This document shows positions 5,328 to 8,170 of a stretch of DNA of 8,170 nt, piece after piece. Origin of the DNA: an uncultured Collinsella sp. (GTDB lineage: Bacteria; Actinomycetota; Coriobacteriia; Coriobacteriales; Coriobacteriaceae); assembly GCA_900759435.1 (NCBI GenBank), contig CAAEVD010000018.1:1-8170 (forward strand), given 5' to 3'. The translations under genes were made by a program, and so were the position numbers. Under the pieces are notes generated by a model. It was given only the letters and a program-made list of their open reading frames with translations, searched no databases and was not told the DNA's origin. Numbering within the stretch: position 1 is the first letter of the stretch; every line of letters begins with the position of its first letter.

Positions 5328-6728
5328 CTAATCAACCACGTGGGTCGTGGCGACCTGTTTGAGCCAGGCCGCCGACTTCTTAAGACGGCGCTTATAGCCA
5401 TCCATCAGATCGACCTCGACAAAGCCATAGCGATTCTTAAAGGCATTGGCCCAAGACCAGTTATCGATGACGGCCCAATAATGGTATCCGCGGCACTTGG
5501 CGCCCTCGTCGATGGCCTTGGCCACCCACTCCAGGTGCTGACGTACAAAGTCGACGCGGTAGTCATCCTGGATGGTTCCTTCGGCGTCACGGTTCTTGTA
5601 TTCGTCCATGATGCCGATGCCGTTCTCGGAAACGAACCACTCAAGATCGGGGTAGTTCTTAGCGCAATCCATGCCAAAGTCGTAGAGGCCCTGCGGGTAG
5701 ATCTCCCAGCCGCGGCTCTCGTTCATAACGGCGTCGGGCCATACGTACTCGTCGGCAAAGTGCGGCAGGCCGTACTGGTCGACCTTGCTCGCCGGCGCCT
5801 GAACACGCGTGGGGTGGTAGTAGTTGCAGCCTAGCCAGTCGACAACACCCTGCTTGAGGATCTCTTGGTCGCCGGCGCGGAACGGGAGCTTAACGCCGCC
5901 CTCGGCCAGGCTGTCGAGCACGTCGGCAGGAAGCTCGCCCTTGGTGATGAGGTCGAGCCACCAGCGGTTGTTGATGCCGCTGGTCATGCGCACGGCCTCG
6001 AGGTCCGCCTCGCTGGGGTTCTCCTTGGTGTAGACCGGGGTAAAGCAGTTGATCATGCCGATCTTGGCATCGGCGCGAATAGCGCCCTCGTCATAGGCGC
6101 GACGATAGTTGGCCACGGCCAGCGCGTGCGCCAGCGAGATGTGATACTGCACGGTGCGGGCGCGGTTGAAGTCGTGGAGCTGCGGGAACCACACGCCCTC
6201 CTGATAGCGCTGCTCGGGCTCGACGATGGGCTCGTTAAAGGTGAACCAGTACTTAATCTCCTGGCCAAACTCGTGGAAGGCGACGTCGGCGTAATGTGCG
6301 TAAGCCTCGACAACCTCACGGCTCTCCCAGCCGCCACGGTTAAAGAGGTAGGTGGGCATGTCAAAGTGGTACAAGTTGACAAACGGCTCCAAGCCGGCTT
6401 CGCGAGAGGCGCGGAACAACTCGTGATACCACGCGGCACCTTCCTCGTTGAGGTTGCCGTCGGCATCGAGCAGACGGCTCCACTGGATGGAAGTGCGATA
6501 GGTATCCAGACCCAAGTCCTTCAAAATGCGAAGGTCTTCCTGGTACTTGGCCATAAAGTCATTGCCGGCGTAAGAGCCAACGCGGTTGTAGAACGAACCC
6601 AGATCCTGGATGGACCAGGTGTCCCACAGGTTCTCGAGCTTGCCGCCCTGGTTCCACTGACCCTCAGTCTGCGGGCCGGACATAGCAGCGCCAAAGAAGA
6701 AGTCGTTGGGCAGCTGATACTGTGCCAT
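5328..6728 (-). CDS. GH1 6-phospho-beta-glucosidase (or 6-phospho-beta-glycosidase)
   Basis: This cytoplasmic retaining hydrolase cleaves PTS-imported phospho-disaccharides into a hexose-6-phosphate and a free hexose. The 466-residue TIM barrel has the GH1 N-terminal block (FFFGAAMSGPQTEG, 10-23), the acid/base TFNEP (163-167, Glu166) and the nucleophile VSENGIG (366-372, Glu368). At the place where non-phospho beta-glucosidases have Glu in NFEW, this protein has NWSW (423-426, Ser425), as expected for phospho-sugar enzymes. The rest of the phosphate loop reads KNRY (431-434) rather than the KRY of LacG. The start is ATG 6726-6728 with GAGGA upstream; a TTG directly before it is not needed. 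It is the first gene of the operon and sits behind a strong promoter. Cleavage of 6-phospho-beta-mannosides is also possible given the manA neighbour. Confidence 0.94.
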   Translation of the reverse strand: MAQYQLPNDFFFGAAMSGPQTEGQWNQGGKLENLWDTWSIQDLGSFYNRVGSYAGNDFMAKYQEDLRILKDLGLDTYRTSIQWSRLLDADGNLNEEGAAWYHELFRASREAGLEPFVNLYHFDMPTYLFNRGGWESREVVEAYAHYADVAFHEFGQEIKYWFTFNEPIVEPEQRYQEGVWFPQLHDFNRARTVQYHISLAHALAVANYRRAYDEGAIRADAKIGMINCFTPVYTKENPSEADLEAVRMTSGINNRWWLDLITKGELPADVLDSLAEGGVKLPFRAGDQEILKQGVVDWLGCNYYHPTRVQAPASKVDQYGLPHFADEYVWPDAVMNESRGWEIYPQGLYDFGMDCAKNYPDLEWFVSENGIGIMDEYKNRDAEGTIQDDYRVDFVRQHLEWVAKAIDEGAKCRGYHYWAVIDNWSWANAFKNRYGFVEVDLMDGYKRRLKKSAAWLKQVATTHVVD

Positions 6729-6764
6729 CAAAGTCCTCGCTTTCGTGTTCTAGAGCTTCCGGTT

Positions 6765-6850
6765 GGAGACGGGTTTGCTTTGGCAGGTTATCCGGCGCGG
6801 GCGCGCACCGGCCATACCGATATCCAACCCGCCAAAACAAAACCGTCCCC
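6765..6850. repeat. Palindromic element C in the GH1 gene leader
   Basis: Two 25-base arms (6765-6789 and 6826-6850) are inverted copies differing at 4 positions around a 36-base GC-rich centre. In minus-strand RNA, which is the expected leader of the GH1 operon, three of the four differences become G-U pairs and only one U-C mismatch remains, so a long stable hairpin should form about 36 bases upstream of the start codon. Each arm matches element B closely (21 of 24 positions). No U-run follows, so it is not a plain terminator. Confidence 0.65.
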
Positions 6851-6893
6851 AAACGGTCGATCCTGTTGTGCGGAAGGATTCCGTTCGTTGCTT

Positions 6894-6913
6894 AAATTAT
6901 AGCGCTCTAATTT
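6894..6913. promoter_or_regulatory. Near-perfect 20-bp palindrome over the GH1 operon -10, likely regulator operator
   Basis: AAATTATAGCGCTCTAATTT is symmetric at 9 of 10 base pairs around AGCGCT. It covers the whole -10 box and most of the spacer of the GH1 operon promoter, so a bound dimer would block RNA polymerase. The divergent GntR/HutC-family gene at 7033 is the obvious candidate binder. That link is inferred from position only. Confidence 0.65.
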
Positions 6914-6923
6914 TAAAAGTAAA
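6896..6923 (-). promoter_or_regulatory. Promoter of the GH1-PTS operon
   Basis: On the minus strand TTTACT (6923-6918, 4 of 6 to TTGACA) is followed after 16 bases by a perfect TATAAT (6901-6896). The -10 lies about 168 bases before the start codon, giving a leader of about 160 bases that contains element C. Confidence 0.75.
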
Positions 6924-6949
6924 GCGTCTTTTTCTTTTTTCTTTCTCGA
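6924..6949 (-). promoter_or_regulatory. A-rich tract upstream of the GH1 operon -35 (UP-element-like)
   Basis: On the minus strand this is an almost pure purine run with A5 and A6 tracts, directly upstream of the -35. Such A-tracts can bind the RNA polymerase alpha C-terminal domain or bend DNA. On the plus strand it is T-rich but has no hairpin before it, so it is not a terminator. Confidence 0.4.
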
Positions 6950-6981
6950 ACTTCTTAGATAAAAGTAATATGGATGCCCTG

Positions 6982-7010
6982 TTGAGGGTTATACTTACTT
7001 TTTGTATTCA
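6982..7010 (+). promoter_or_regulatory. Candidate promoter of the GntR-family regulator gene
   Basis: TTGAGG (6982-6987) is followed after 17 bases by TATTCA (7005-7010), 22 bases before the start codon, in an AT-rich stretch. The -10 is weak. TATACT at 6990-6995 is a better -10 but lacks a -35. The exact start site cannot be decided by eye. Confidence 0.35.
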
Positions 7011-7032
7011 TATATGTCGGAAAGGAGGTTCC

Positions 7033-7752
7033 ATGATTCCCAAATACGAGGCGATAGCTGCAGATATTCGTCGAAGTATCGAGGATGGCGCTCTTAAACC
7101 GGGCGACAAGCTTCCCACCGTCGTTGAGTTCTGTGAGCTCTATAGCGTTTCCAAAATCACCGTCAAACGAGCTATCGAGCAAATCACCGAGGAAGGTCTT
7201 ATTACCAGCCGGCGCGGATCGGGCACCTACGTTAAGGACACGGCGGGACTTCCCGGCCAGGCGTTTTTCCAGGGCAAAAACGACCGTGCCCAGGGCTTTT
7301 CGTATGAGCACCGCGGGGAAAAGGTGACCTCGGTGGTCTACGATTTCTCGATTGTTAATCCACCAGCGGACATCGCAGCCCAGCTGGGAATTGCCGAGGA
7401 TGACTTTGCCTATCACGTCGTGCGCGTGCGTCAGGCCGATGGGAAGCCCATCGTTATCGAGTACACCTACATGCCCCTCGAGCTGATTCCGGGGCTGAAA
7501 AAGAAGGACCTGTACGGATCGGTCTACCATTTCATCCGCGAGCAATGCGGGCTGAAAATTTCGAGCTTCCACCGTACCATTCGCGCCGTGGCAGCAACCG
7601 AGGAAGAAGCCGAGCGCCTGGACACCAAGCCTGGCTCTCCCCTGCTCGAGCTCACCCAGATTGGCTTTTTGAACAGCGGCGCCGCCTTTGAGTATTCGGT
7701 CTCGCGCAACGTTGGCGACCGCTTTGAGTTGCACAACGTAACGTTGGCATAG
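7033..7752 (+). CDS. GntR-family (HutC subfamily) transcriptional regulator
   Basis: The 239-residue protein has an N-terminal winged helix-turn-helix of the GntR type (residues 3-67). It includes PKYEAIAADIRRSI (3-16), the LKPGDKLPT turn (21-29), the recognition helix around SKITVKRAI (40-48) and the wing RRGSGTYV (60-67). A UTRA ligand-binding domain follows (about 88-233), which in this subfamily binds sugar phosphates or related small molecules. It diverges from the GH1-PTS operon and is the likely repressor of it, acting at the palindrome over the operon -10. The inducer would then be the phospho-disaccharide or a product of its cleavage; this is inferred. The ATG at 7033 has AAAGGAGG just upstream. 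An in-frame extension back to 6763 lacks a binding site for ribosomes and runs through element C, so it is not used. B. subtilis GmuR is a family member in the same gene context. Confidence 0.93.
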   Translation: MIPKYEAIAADIRRSIEDGALKPGDKLPTVVEFCELYSVSKITVKRAIEQITEEGLITSRRGSGTYVKDTAGLPGQAFFQGKNDRAQGFSYEHRGEKVTSVVYDFSIVNPPADIAAQLGIAEDDFAYHVVRVRQADGKPIVIEYTYMPLELIPGLKKKDLYGSVYHFIREQCGLKISSFHRTIRAVAATEEEAERLDTKPGSPLLELTQIGFLNSGAAFEYSVSRNVGDRFELHNVTLA

Positions 7753-7767
7753 GTTTTTGTAGTCATC

Positions 7768-7803
7768 CGGGCGCTCGCTTTGAGCTGTTTTGTGCAGCGC
7801 CCG
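7768..7803 (+). other. Hairpin between the regulator gene and manA
   Basis: CGGGCGCT (7768-7775) and AGCGCCCG (7796-7803) pair perfectly over 8 bp around a 20-base loop. No T-run follows, so the 74-base gap has no convincing terminator and manA may be co-transcribed with the regulator gene. Confidence 0.35.
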
Positions 7804-7826
7804 CGCAACACAATGGGGGTATGAAC

Positions 7827-8170
7827 ATGTCCGATTTGATTAAGCTGACGCCGATCTTCCACGAGAAGATCTGGGGCGGTCGCCAGCTCGAAACCGTATT
7901 TGGCTACGACATTCCCGATGGCCCCATCGGTGAGTGCTGGGCCATCTCGGCCCACCCCAACGGCGACTGCCAGATTGCGGAGGGCCCGTATGCCGGCCAC
8001 ACGCTGTCGTGGCTGTGGGCCGAGCATCGCGAGCTCTTTGGCAACTGCGAGGGCAAGGAGTTCCCGCTGCTCATTAAGATTCTGGACGCCAAGGACGACC
8101 TTTCGATCCAGATTCATCCCAACGACGAGTACGCTGCCGAGCACGAGAACGGTAGCCTGGGCAAAACCGA
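7827..8170 (+). CDS. manA: Mannose-6-phosphate isomerase, class I, N-terminal part (cut by window edge)
   Basis: This zinc enzyme interconverts mannose-6-phosphate and fructose-6-phosphate. The visible 114 residues match the short Bacillus-type class I isomerases. They include LTPIFHEKIWGG (7-18), IGECWAISAHPNG (34-46), FPLLIKILDAKD (79-90) and the zinc-ligand motif SIQIHPND (93-100, Gln95 and His97). The next expected ligand, the Glu of a GKTE motif, falls at the window edge. The ATG at 7827 is preferred to the ATG at 7821 because GGGGGT ends six bases before it, whereas it would abut the earlier ATG. Same strand as the regulator gene, 74 bases after it. The role may be to feed mannose-6-phosphate from a mannose-containing sugar into glycolysis, or to supply mannose units for cell-surface polymers. 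Confidence 0.93.
   Translation, partial: MSDLIKLTPIFHEKIWGGRQLETVFGYDIPDGPIGECWAISAHPNGDCQIAEGPYAGHTLSWLWAEHRELFGNCEGKEFPLLIKILDAKDDLSIQIHPNDEYAAEHENGSLGKT

Noticed and set aside
5865..6902. 345-codon plus-strand frame opposite the GH1 gene
   Set aside because: Shadow of the GH1 coding sequence that continues through element C into the operon promoter.
6763..7032. N-terminal extension of the GntR-family regulator by 90 residues
   Set aside because: No ribosome binding site at the early ATG, the added sequence is encoded by element C and promoter DNA, and GntR family homology starts at the ATG at 7033 behind AAAGGAGG.
6955..7734. 259-codon minus-strand frame opposite the regulator gene
   Set aside because: Antisense to a clear GntR/UTRA protein; no recognisable product.
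1..8170. tRNA, rRNA, CRISPR array, integrase, transposase or toxin-antitoxin genes
   Set aside because: No cloverleaf, regularly spaced repeats or mobile-element proteins were found on either strand; coding space is filled by the eight genes listed.

Overview
The window looks like high-GC, low-G+C-tail actinobacterial chromosome from the gut class Coriobacteriia, most likely Collinsella or a close relative. The basis is the GC-rich coding sequence with G/C-biased third positions, an actinobacterial style of gene combined with a full sugar PTS of the lactose/cellobiose family, and strong AAGGAGG-type ribosome binding sites. The genus is my inference from overall familiarity and was not tested by a search.

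Layout. Seven genes run on the minus strand, read right to left from about 6900. A four-gene sugar operon comes first: a GH1 6-phospho-beta-glycosidase (5328-6728), PTS IIC (3865-5208), PTS IIB (3401-3703) and PTS IIA (3059-3391). It ends in a strong intrinsic terminator (2963-3000). Next come a ROK-family glucokinase-like gene (1864-2817), a manganese-dependent family II inorganic pyrophosphatase ppaC (774-1697) with its own terminator (715-753), and the N-terminal part of the Na+/H+ antiporter nhaA (1-506, cut by the window edge). Two genes run on the plus strand, divergent from the operon: a GntR/HutC-type regulator (7033-7752) and the start of a class I mannose-6-phosphate isomerase manA (7827 to the edge).

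How the genes work together. PTS IIA, IIB and IIC would import and phosphorylate a beta-linked disaccharide, and the GH1 enzyme would cleave the phospho-disaccharide to a hexose-6-phosphate plus a free hexose. The ROK kinase can phosphorylate free glucose, and ManA can convert mannose-6-phosphate to fructose-6-phosphate. The set of IIA, IIB, IIC, GH1, GntR/HutC regulator, ROK kinase and ManA is the same set of families as the Bacillus subtilis gmu (glucomannan utilisation) operon. A cellobiose and/or mannose-containing beta-disaccharide is therefore a reasonable substrate guess.

Non-coding DNA. The 304-base divergent region 6729-7032 holds a strong bgl promoter with a perfect TATAAT. A 20-bp near-perfect palindrome lies across its -10 and is the best candidate operator for the GntR protein. 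The bgl leader carries a 25-bp-arm inverted repeat. Related GGGnCAGGTT-type inverted repeats occur in two other intergenic regions (1806-1862 and 2872-2912), suggesting a dispersed palindromic element. Upstream of nhaA there is a terminator-like hairpin with a U6 tail 34 bases before the start codon, which may be a leader attenuator or the end of a small RNA. Several GC-rich hairpins sit between the PTS genes.
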